From assembly GCA_022376515.1 (NCBI GenBank), contig WTXI01000036.1:62001-126000 (forward strand): a stretch of DNA of 64,000 nt, given 5' to 3'. A program made the position numbers and the translations under genes. The stretch comes from Lactifluus volemus (taxonomy: Eukaryota > Basidiomycota > Agaricomycetes > Russulales > Russulaceae). Positions within the stretch are counted from its first letter, which is position 1. Each line of letters begins with the position of its first letter. The notes under the pieces were generated by a model, which searched no databases, was not told where the DNA came from, and was given only the letters and a program-made list of their open reading frames with translations. Below, one piece after another: positions 24,640 to 33,969 of this stretch.

Positions 24640-24657
24640 GGGGGGGGGGGGGGGGGG
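24640..24657 (+). repeat. Poly-G tract (18 G) near the right end of the nested element
   Basis: Eighteen consecutive G, 33 bases inside the right inverted repeat, on the same strand as the left tract, hence direct rather than inverted. Confidence 0.9.
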
Positions 24658-24689
24658 TTAGCCCCTATTGCCCTTAAGGCCGAATTCCG

Positions 24690-24726
24690 ACCCCCGGTCT
24701 GAATTTCCCATCCCGACACCCCCTTG
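24690..24726 (-). repeat. Right TIR of the nested element
   Basis: Reverse complement matches 18003-18039 at 33 of 37 positions; the terminal bases read CCCCCTTG on the plus strand. Confidence 0.88.
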
Positions 24727-24734
24727 CGCTAGGT
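24727..24734. other. 8-bp target site duplication, right copy
   Basis: CGCTAGGT directly after the right inverted repeat, identical to the left copy. The sequence then continues in the CTAG-rich tail of Plavaka element 1. Confidence 0.88.
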
Positions 24735-24764
24735 CATGCTAGTGTCACTAGGCAGCTCTAGTCA

Positions 24765-24790
24765 TCTACTAACTTCACATCTTGCTGATG
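24765..24790 (-). repeat. Right terminal inverted repeat of Plavaka element 1
   Basis: Reads TCACATCTTGCTGATG at its end, the inverse of the left end at 10642-10657. Confidence 0.8.
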
Positions 24791-25095
24791 CATATGTGTG
24801 ATAAAGGCTGTTTCCAGAGCAAAGTGAACCCATGCCCTTGTGCATTCCGTAGAAAAATTTCTTCGCAACTTTTAAAAAGCCTGATCCCTGGAGTAATCAT
24901 CTTCCAAGTCAAGCATATGTCAGGTCACGGTGCACTCAATCTAAAGTGACGTGTGCACATTCTGAGATTATTCTCAGCCTATATTCAACGTTGGGGCTGT
25001 CCTTAAACCCACGAATACTCCAAGAGGCCTGGCCGCTGGGAGATGCACGACATCTAACGTATTTGGTACGATTCGCCGCATCCAAAGCAATCCTT
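24791..25095. other. 305-bp spacer between the two Plavaka elements
   Basis: No coding and no repeat recognised. This is the only host-like DNA left between the two elements. Confidence 0.5.
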
Positions 25096-25249
25096 CATCA
25101 GGAAAATGTTGCGGTGCTAGAGTTGCTAGATCTAGGCCCGCTAGTGTCACCTAGTCACGTTTAGTAATCAAGTTCCTGTGCTAGCGAAAGCAGACTTGCC
25201 TCGACTTAGGAAGCTGATCTAGATCTAGGCAAGCTCTAGGTACGCCAAG

Positions 25250-25350
25250 TTTTGCTACTTTCACTAGTTTTGCTACTTTCACTAGTTTTGCTACTTTCAC
25301 TAGTTTTGCTACTTTCACTAGTTTTTCAACTTTCGCTACTTTCACATCTA
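25250..25350. repeat. Subterminal tandem repeat of element 2, 18-base period
   Basis: Four to five copies of an 18-base unit GCTACTTTCACTAGTTTT, the last ones degenerate. The unit shares CTAG with the 18-base unit of element 1 but not the rest of its sequence. CTAG-rich DNA surrounds it from 25115 to 25395. Confidence 0.85.
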
Positions 25351-25390
25351 GAGCAATTCTGACTTCTTGGGCTAGATTTCGTGCCTAGTG

Positions 25391-28310
25391 CTAGTAATTC
25401 TCGCTGTTTTCGTGCCTGAGAAATGACAGTCCAAAACCAGATAACATTTCTATATGTAATTCAATAACATGGGTATCTAGCCGAAGTTCTTTATCACCCG
25501 ATTGATCTGTCTCCAGCCCCGCAGATACGGGGTTCTTCACCGCGTGACAGTTATGCGCGAGGGATCTTTGCATACACTTGAGCTCGCAATGATAAGAGAA
25601 TGATAAAAATACGCACCAATCCAAATCAATGCAAGCGCGGAGATCAACTAATTCACCTTGATCACCGTCCATGTTCAGTGCGTTCACCATTTTGGCTGGG
25701 AGGTATTTCCACGCTTCCTCAACGACTTGAGCCCAGTGGCGATCATTAAGCCGTCTGGTGGTCCCGACCCAGCTGCGAGTCTTCCTCCCCCAGGGATTAT
25801 CGGAGAAGCTCCACACACGAGAATTGACCTTGGACTCGGATTCTTGCTCGGATGCCGTTGAACCATCCTCCTTGGTCTTCGAGTTGATCCGGGTCTGATT
25901 GCGCTCGGCCTGTAGCGCTAGATAAGTAACAACGCCACCAAAACAAAATGGGACGTGATACCTTTATACTATCCTCCCCGGTCTTAAACGCGGACAGACC
26001 ACGCTCGACCTGTAACACTAGATAAGTAATGATCATGGTAATAATAGTAAATGGAATGGGACGTTACTGCAGCCGTTGCAAGTGCCAATGCCCCTATTTG
26101 CCGAGGGCATTCGTTTACCTCTGAGTCATCGAGCGGTAGGATCCTCCGCAGGTGCACAGAATATACCTTGGCAATCAAACTCGAGCAAAATGTAGCACGC
26201 ATTTCCTGGTGGCTATGTCAGGCACAGTAATATGATGTATATAGGCGTACCTTCGCTGCATCTGGGTTCTTATGAATGAATTTGAAGCCGTGCAATGCCT
26301 TTTCAATGTATTCGGCGCGAGCTTCTGCGTTGCCAAACGTGGCCGGATCCTCGAGCCACAAGTCTACGATTGCTCGGTACCCACTCTTCCCTATCTCGCT
26401 GCGCCAGTTGTTGAGCAAAGTCTCGGCCTGGGAGGGTCAATAACGCATGTCCACTTGTCTGATTCCAGTACATACCACACTCAGGACTATATCTAGTTCA
26501 TGTTCACTAAGCACAGAATCAGGGAATGCTGATGACCAAAAGCCCGCCAAAGGGCCACGCATCCTGGCGTTCGCGCCAAAGGGGTCGGCCTGCGTTCCGG
26601 CCCAGATTAGCAAGGAAGGTACAACAGTGTTTTGCCACGTCTTTATATTTTCGCCATTTGGTGGACCGGGAAAAGGCAGATCGGTTGTCATATATCTTGT
26701 CTTCCTGAGACGCTGAGGCGCTTTGGTATTTCCCTCCATCATAGTGCCCGTCGGATCCTGGTTAAGGACAATGCCCATCTATTTCGACGAGGAGCTGACA
26801 ATCATACATAGATCAAACACAATTTGGATCTTACCTGTGCAGTCTCCCGCCCACCGCCAACCCTATTGCTGCCAGTGAGCGCGGCACCTTTTGATCTGCT
26901 CTGAGCCACTCTGGAGGCTTGACCCACAGTAGACTTGCGAGCCCTTACTCGACCAAGCACATCTTCCGATTCTTCGTTGTGAGACTCGCATATCGACGCC
27001 TGGGCCATCGTCACGCTGGAACCTGAGCTGGTGCTGATGTCTATCTCTTGAGCCATGGGTCTGGGCGCGCTGTGGACGTGGCTGCGTCCTTTCTTACTTA
27101 GTTGTGCTGTTGTATCGATGGATTTCTAGTGAGCCTTGTGGTTAACACGGAAGGGGGGGTGTTACTGTACCTGCCGCGGCATTCGTTTTCCAGTCGTCAA
27201 GCAGGCCGGCGTTTGCTCCTGTCACGGTCCTTGCACGCTTGGCGCGATCCAACCTAATGGTGGTGAGCCTCAAACTTTGGGTTACATCTATAACTCACTC
27301 TGCGAAATTAGCCTGGACTTTTCGTTTAATCGCTATGCTTTGCCGGGGCTGAGCAGGCGGTGGAGGTGACGGCGTCGCGGTTAGCTGCGTCACGGATGGA
27401 GTGCACGATTCATTCTCATTCCTAATTGCTGTTAGCCTTAGGTCTAAGCTTTGGGTTGCACTATTACTTACTCGTCAGCAATGCGTTTGTATATTGGACG
27501 GGGCCTTGGTCGAGATACTGGTTCAGATGGCTGTGAACGCACTCGAGTCGTGGCTCGATCACGGGGTGCGTTCAAGTCATCAATTTCGGCTCCGGGGCGT
27601 GCCTATCATCGCAAACCTAAGTTTCCCATCAAACTCAAAAAACACGAGGCGGACACACCTTGTCAACAGTCTTATCAACGTTACCCATGTCTTCTTCATT
27701 TTCCACTCCGTCGTCCACATACGCCGATACTGCGTCGTCCTCGATGCATTCGCTGGCTCTCTTGTCCCACTCTTCATTGCTGATGACATCAATTATTGAT
27801 TCACCATCAGTGAACGACGCCGGTGATACAGTCGATACATCGTCGTAAAACGCCGTGGGGCTGGCCCTGTTGCTTTTCCAACCAGCAGAGTAGATGCTAC
27901 AGCTATTGTCAAGGTCAGTAAAAGCGATCATGTCAGAGGTGAGTCGTGAATTACCTGTCTTCCTCATCAATCTGCTCACTGGCATCTACTTGGGCAGCAT
28001 GTGCATGTTTCATCTGCCTCGTCATGAACTTCGACTGCGTGCTTGCCTGTCCACTGTGACGCAAATCCGGCCGAGTCGCGTGCTTTTGTGTCAACTGAGA
28101 GTCTCGCTGGATCTCGTCTTCGAGTTCGTTGATACGGCCGACGATTTCTTCTAAAGTGGCTTCTGCTCTTTCTGCCGCTTCTGCGGCTGCTGCCTCCGCC
28201 CGCATCCTATCATCTAAGATCTGCTGAGGAGTACGACGCTTCTTCTGGGTGTCGAGGACAACTCGCCCTGGGTGCGTCTCTGCATTTTGTTTTCGGGTAG
28301 TGATTGGCAT
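25391..28310 (-). CDS. Companion gene of Plavaka element 2, DUF6532-like, multi-exon
   Basis: It opens at the ATG 28310 with MPITTRKQNAETHPGRVVLD, followed by an Ala/Glu-rich coiled coil and ATRPDLRH, as in element 1. Exon 1 ends at 27955 (donor GTAATT). Exon 2 (about 27904-27657) is acidic and Ser-rich. Further exons carry LPFPGPPNGENIKTWQNTVVPSLLIWAG (26778-26490), RSEIGKSGYRAIVDLWLED and FKFIHKNPDAAK (26418-26250). Then come a segment with CSSLIAKVYSVHLRRILPLDDSEVN (about 26200-26060), ERGLSAFKTGEDS (about 26000) and WGRKTRSWVGTTRRLNDRHWAQVVEEAWKYL (25816-25620). The FIHKNP and ERGLSAFKTG segments are why I suggest DUF6532. The 3' end is not resolved; 25391 is the outer limit. Function unknown. 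Confidence 0.6.
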
Positions 28311-29403
28311 GTTAGAGACTTCGAGAGATTGGGGGTCTGGGAAGGCTTATTCCTTACGTGTCGACGTTTGAACAACTATTTCTGAGATATCGCACTGACC
28401 CCATTTTTCCTTTCATGTCTAGTCCCGACGGCATTTACTGCCACCAGTACCGACTAAAATGGCGGCCGTCGCTTGTGAGATCACAGTGCGTATGCTCCTC
28501 TGTGTTGCTGCGCTCCCCTCTCCTTCCAAGACTGGTGACTGAGTCTCCCTGGTCTCAGCAACTTTCAGTAATTACTCACGTTGCTGTCTTATTCTCCCAC
28601 TGATAGATATACATTTTCTCTGCGTTTTCTTGCTGCCCGCCCCCTGGCAAACATCCTGACCACAATCGTGACTACCGCTTGCAACTAGCGATGCATACTT
28701 ACTGTACACCCTTTCAATTCACTCATGACCGGTGCGCAACTTTCCCCGGTTCATTGTAATTCAGTAGCGATCGGTCCATTTTCACTTGTCAAGAAAATGG
28801 CGCATGGTACAACCGGTGCACAACTTTCCCCGGTTCTTTATCGATCAGTAGCGAGCGGTGCGTAGTTCCCCCGCTTTCAATCATTGCTCGTATTCCCATC
28901 TTATTCACCACCAACAGATCCACATTACCATTTATTTCGTGTTCCCTGCTCAGGCTGTATGCCATTTCTGCTTCTTTCTGACCTCTTAATTCTGGTGTGC
29001 CCCTTCGGTCCTATTCTTGGCGACCGGTGCGCACTTCTCTCCGGTTCCTTGGCATTCAGTAGCGAACGCCGTATATTTTTCTCGCATTCCTTGCTGTACA
29101 GCCTTTCAATTCATTCACGGCCGGTGCGCAACTTTCGCCGGTTCCTTATCGACGGTAACGAGCGGTGTGCAGCTCAATTGGTTTCTTGTCATTCAGTAGC
29201 AACCGGCGCATGCCTTTCCCCGGGTGATTTGCTATGCACCACAGCTAACACGTGTAACTCTATCTCTGATAGACCATGACATGTCCCTCTGAGTCCTCCC
29301 TGTCTTCGAAGCCTCATGCCCGTGCATGTCAGCTGGATTATTGGCTACACAATCACCCATTCAGTAAGTCCTTCCTCTCCGTCACCACCTCTTCACTCTC
29401 ACC
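28311..29403. promoter_or_regulatory. Divergent promoter region of Plavaka element 2, with ACCGGT dyad repeats
   Basis: 1.1 kb between the divergent genes. A unit reading CCGGTGCGCAACTTTCCCCGG followed by TTC occurs with small changes at about 28728, 28811, 29022 and 29119. Each copy has inverted CCGG half-sites around a pyrimidine-rich core, and each is followed by a degenerate ATTCAGTAGCGA(A/G)CGG. The copies are spaced by roughly 80-210 bases. Confidence 0.6.
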
Positions 29404-32400
29404 ATGTCGTCATCATCCAGACTCCCTTGCTTGTTTTCTGGGTGCCCCCTTATGTTCAAGAGTCAGCATGGCCGCACCTATCATGTCCGCACGTTCCACA
29501 TCAATTCCAACGTCCGTTCCTATCCAGGACAAAGTCAGTCCATCCCTGAGTCCACACAAGCACCACCGCCACATGGCAGCCAACGGATCGAACATCCTCA
29601 CCTAAAGGGTAAGGGTTTTCTTCACTTTTATGTACATTAGTGACGATCCCTCAACAAGCTCTTCCCTGCGATGCCAACGGGACGTTCCTTCCTCCCGGGA
29701 GTCAACCAACACCCCGTGCGCACGCGACACCCGATGACTGGACCCCATTCGAGAACAAGCTCCAATTCCTTGTAGCCGACCTTCTGTACCGCCGTGTTGA
29801 GATGTCGGCCACAAGTATTGACTTGTTGATGGAGCTGTGGGCATCATCTATGGATGGCTTTGGCACATCCAGCCCATTCCGGTCTCACCAGCACATGTAC
29901 GCGACAGTTGACTCGTCATCCCTTGGTGGCGTTACATGGAGATGCCTTGTTGCTGGATTCTCTGAGAGCATTCCTAGGAGCGCTCCTAGCTGGAAACGGA
30001 CAGACTACGAGGTATGGTATCGAGATCCTGACGAAGTTGTACGCACAATGCTAGATAATCCCGACTTTGATGGACAATTTGACATGCGTCCTTACATTGA
30101 GCTAGACAAGCGTGGTAAGCGTTGTTGGAGCAACTTCATGTCTGCAAACATAGCCTGGAATCACTGCGTAAGTACTAAGTGTTGCATTCATCATCCATAC
30201 GCTAAGTTGATGACTTCTCAATCAAAAGGATGACATCGCGCTGCACCATCCCGATAGTTCATTTGGCGCGATGTACTGTCCACTGATTTTAGGCAGTGAC
30301 AAGACCACGGTATCGGTTGCGACGGGACACGTGGAATATCACCCCTTGTACCTGTCCATAGGTAATCCGCACAATAAAGTGCGATGTGCGCACCGCAATG
30401 CTGTGATTCCAATAGCGTTTCTTGCTATCCCCAAAGGTATGTTATATTTTACTTCTACCGATGTAAGTTCAAGCCCATATGTACATGATGACCTAGGTGA
30501 CCGCAGGTATGACAACGACCCTGAGTTTCGCAAATTCAAGCGCCAGCTGTACCATGCGTCAATATCGGCGATACTGCGAACCCTTCAACCTGGGATGACG
30601 AGTCCAGTCATCCGGCGCTGCCCAGATGGCCACTACCGGCGGGTCATTTTTGACTTGGTGGCCTTCATTGCTGACTACCCTGAACAAGTCATGCTAACCG
30701 GGATCGTCCAGGGCTGGTGCCCAAGGTAAGTAGCCTCCTAGTTTGGATCAGCAACTCGATACTGATACTGCAATAGGTGTACTGCCTCACCAAGTGATTC
30801 CGGCAGAGCGTCAGGACCGCGAACAAGAAATCTCACCGATGAGCTCATCAAGCTTCTAGACTCCAGGGCACTTTGGGACAAATACGGAATCGATGATGAC
30901 GTCGTTGTGAGTATAAAATATGCAACTCAATCTACGCATTACTAACAGACTCGGATATTATAGCCATTTACAGCGGATTTTCCACGCGCCGATATCCACG
31001 AGATGATGTCACCGGACCTTTTACACCAGGTTATCAAAGGGGGATTCAAGGACCACCTTGTAACTTGGGTGTGCGACTACTTGACACAGACGTATCGCGG
31101 TCAAGCGAACAAAGTTCTTGATGACATCGATCGTCGGTACGTCACAAATTCTCTTTTCACACTGGTATCGAGCTCACACACCGAGTAAGAATTGCTGCTG
31201 TGCCGTCATTCCCTGGTCTTCGCCGCTTCCCGCATGGTCGTCGCTTCAAGCAATGGACAGGGGACGATTCTAAAGCGCTGATGAAGGTATGCCCACACCG
31301 CTGATGGTGTAATTCCCACGACTTAATCTTGATATAGGTTTATCTACCTGCGATCGTTGGGTATGTGCCAGACGATATGGTAACATGCATCTCGGCTTTT
31401 CTCGACACTTGCTACATCGCCCGCCGCCAAGTCATAGATGAGGACGCCTTGAAGCAGTTTGATACCTCCTTTTCCAAGTTCCTGCAACTACGTGAAATAT
31501 TTCGTGCTACTGGTGTCCGGCCGTCCGGTTTCTTTCTTCCACGTCAACATATGCTGACGCACTATCACGTCCTCATCCAAGACTTTGGTGCACCAAGTGG
31601 GCTTTGCTCATCCATCACAGAGTCTCGACATATTACTGCTGTGAAGAAACCATGGCGGCGCTCTAGTCGGTTTGAAGCACTCGGACAGATTCTTTCAATA
31701 AATCAGCGCCTTGACAAACTCACAGCAATGCACTCGGACTTCGTTTCCCGTGGGATGTTGCCAGCGGGCCATATTCCTCCTTCTGGTGTCTCGTTCCTCC
31801 CCCCCCGAGATGATGGCCCACCCACGAGTGGCGATGGTGACGGCGGCGATGATGACGGCGGCGATGATGACGGCGGCGATGACGGCGGCGATGATGACGA
31901 CTCAGATGGAGAGCCGGCCGATGATAACGTGCTTGGGCATGTTGTCCTTGCACGCTCACGCAGTGAGTACTGTAGTAATTATCTATGCTATTTATACGAG
32001 TTTGGAACTGATATACTATACCGAACTAGTGAAAAACTATCCTCAGACTCTACAAGAACTTGCAGCAAAGCTAGATGAAACCGACCTCCCTGCGCTGACG
32101 CAAAGGTTCCTTGCTGATCAGCTTGGTGCTGGCCCGGGAGGTGCACTGGCAAGCTTTCTGCGGATCACAACTACGGTTCACGTCTTCCACTCGGCCACAG
32201 CAACCTTCTTTGCCCCAAGCGATCCTAGTGGCATCCGGGGCATGCGACGCGAGTGCATACGAGCGACACCTTCATGGCGCGGCAAGGGACCAAGACATGA
32301 CACCGTCTTCGTGGTCGAGGATGACAAGAAGCCGGGAATGCGTGGACTCAATGTTGCACGCATTCGATTATTTTTTTCTTTCACGTACAATGATGTTAAA

Positions 32401-32667
32401 TTTCCATGTGCGTTAGTTGAATGGTTTACGAGGGTGGGCGTGGATCACGTCACTGGCATGTGGGTGATACGTCCAGATTATATCCGCAACAGACGGAACC
32501 GGGCTGTAATTCATCTTGATGCAATATTACGTGCTGCTCATCTTATCCCAATCTATGGTAGTCATCCTTTACCATTAGAGATCAATTCATCGATATCACT
32601 AGACACATTTAGAGGATATTACGTCAACAAATATATCGACCACCACGCACACGAGATCGTTTTCTGA
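29404..32667 (+). CDS. Plavaka transposase 2 with N-terminal C2H2 finger
   Basis: Nine exons: 29404-29608, 29641-30167, 30229-30436, 30497-30725, 30777-30906, 30964-31136, 31190-31286, 31338-31962 and 32030-32667. They encode 943 residues in the same exon pattern as the first transposase. The finger is CLFSGCPLMFKSQHGRTYH. The core blocks PYIELD, NIAWNHC, LILGSDKTTVSVATG, HVEYHPLYLSIGN, DLLHQVIKGGFKDHLV and RFKQWTGDDSKALMK are intact. The first intron is only 32 bases. Exon 8 contains an Asp/Gly-rich repeat (GGDDDGGDDDGGDDGGDDDD) encoded by a GATGACGGCGGC-type microsatellite, which the first transposase lacks. No frame break is seen. Confidence 0.9.
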
Positions 32668-33969
32668 TCTTGTGCCGCGTTTAATATACCTAGGTCAAGT
32701 ACAAATTCTAGGGTACCTAGAAAAGTCGAATTCGTGCTAGGAACTGGCTAGGATGCCTAGAAATAGGTAAGCTAGGACGGCTAGGCATCTCTAGCGTCGC
32801 AAGTAACTCTAGCATATAAACATTTTGCTGATGCTTGTCTGGGATTAATTTGACTTTGCAGACCTGAAGTTTGCCGTTGGCTGCGTATATGAAAACTTTG
32901 CAACATGGCACAAACATCTAGCGCCTCTGAGGCCCGGAAGGCCAACAGTCATGCCCGCAAGTCTAGAATCCTAGTAGCCTTTCTATGAAGCTGTTGACAG
33001 ACCCACCTAGTATGCCAGCGGCTGAGCCCTATGAGGGAAAAATGAATATCCCCATGTGAGCTCAGATACAAATGGCCCTCAATGATTCAGATATCGATAG
33101 GTGGGAACGTTTTGCTGATGACGTTTACGACTCTTGGAGGACCACCGTGACACCACTAGTAGTACTAGCAGAGGTTTCCCCAGAGTAAAGAACAAGGCAT
33201 GGCAGTTAAATGGCAGATTGATATTCCGATTAAGATTGTTGGGGAATTTTAGCGGTTTTGGAGGAGATACTACAGGCCAAGGATGGATCGGATCGAGCGC
33301 AGAGTCTGAGGGAGACAGAGCCCGAGGACGGAGACAGACGGGCTCTGGCAGGCACCTGAGGGCGACCCGGAGTAGATAACGACTGCTCGACGTTGGGGGA
33401 GATCGCACACAGCCGTCAACTGCGATACCATTTCATGTTTCGCATTCGACACCCTTTTTATATAGCTTAAATTTTCTCGCAGGTGACGAACCCTCACCTC
33501 ACTTACAGATCGAGTGGCCATAACTGAGTCAACGGCTCTCGTTTCGTCATTATACCACTCGTAATAAGTGAGCTATATTAGTTACAGGTGGACTCGTTAA
33601 ATACTTCGAATGGACTACATCAAGGGCAGCCAACTTTTCCCCTCTTCTCTCCCCTCGATCGCGTCGTCCCCTCGCTTTCCCCCTCGTTCCGACTCGGAGC
33701 TTAAAAGCGTTCAAATCCCGACTCTAAGGTAGTACACCAGATGTACCTTATCCTCCAAATGCACTGAAATGCTCTGATTGATGGGTCTTAGCGTGGTCGA
33801 TGGATCGCTTGGTTATTGCTTGCCAATGTGATACTCTTGCGGGCAGTGCTAGGCATTATGATGACACTACACTCGTACTGAGTAGGGTGCCGCCGGTCGA
33901 AAATAAGACCCAATCCAATTAGTATCACAAGCCTACAAGCCGGAAGTGGCTAGTACAAGAACTCGTATA
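32668..33969. other. Right tail of Plavaka element 2, a remnant transposon end and a dispersed repeat
   Basis: 32668-32833 is the CTAG-rich subterminal tail of element 2. A second Plavaka-like end (inverse CATCAGCAAAACGTT) lies at 33106-33120 with CTAG motifs to its left, suggesting an older truncated element. 33232-33510 resembles 35655-35830. No gene is supported before terpene synthase B. Confidence 0.5.
33232..33510. repeat. Dispersed repeat, copy 1
   Basis: Shares GGGGAATTTTAG, GGATCGAGCGCAGAG and CCCTCACCTCAC...AGATCGAG with the segment 35655-35830. Type unknown. Confidence 0.55.

Larger units (their letters stand above)
18003..24726 (+). mobile_element. Nested 6.7-kb DNA transposon with 37-bp TIRs and 8-bp target duplication (P-element-like)
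   Basis: The ends 18003-18039 and 24690-24726 are inverted repeats of 37 bases: the first 21 match exactly (starting CAAGGGGGTGTCGGGATGGG), and the last block ACCGGGGGT also matches, with four substitutions between. The element is flanked by CGCTAGGT on both sides (17995-18002 and 24727-24734), a perfect 8-base target duplication, set in the CTAG-rich tail of Plavaka element 1. It carries one large gene, on the plus strand. An 8-base duplication fits the P, hAT and KDZ superfamilies; the gene content points to P. The insertion is younger than the Plavaka element it splits. Confidence 0.88.
10642..24790 (+). mobile_element. Plavaka-family (CACTA-group) DNA transposon 1, interrupted by a nested element
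   Basis: The left end is CATCAGCAAGATGTGA at 10642. The same 16 bases end the element in inverse orientation at 24790, and similarity continues for about 10 more bases. Inside are CTAG-rich subterminal repeats, a minus-strand companion gene and a plus-strand Plavaka transposase. The flanks share only the dinucleotide CA (10640-10641 and 24791-24792), which would suit a 2-base target duplication but is weak evidence. Removing the nested element at 18003-24726 and one target copy leaves about 7.4 kb, close to the 7.7 kb of the second element. The transposase reads intact, so the element may have been able to move before it was split; its 3' subterminal region is now separated by 6.7 kb. Confidence 0.82.
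25096..32833 (+). mobile_element. Plavaka-family DNA transposon 2 (complete)
   Basis: The left end CATCAGGAAAATGTT at 25096 and the right end (inverse CATCAGCAAAATGTT, ending 32833) match at 22 of 27 positions, including the distal TGCTAGAG. A 3-base duplication CTT flanks it (25093-25095 and 32834-32836), as expected of the CACTA group. It contains 18-base subterminal tandem repeats, a minus-strand companion gene and an intact transposase gene in the same layout as element 1. The proteins of the two elements are clearly homologous but well diverged, so these are two lineages and not a recent duplication. Confidence 0.85.
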
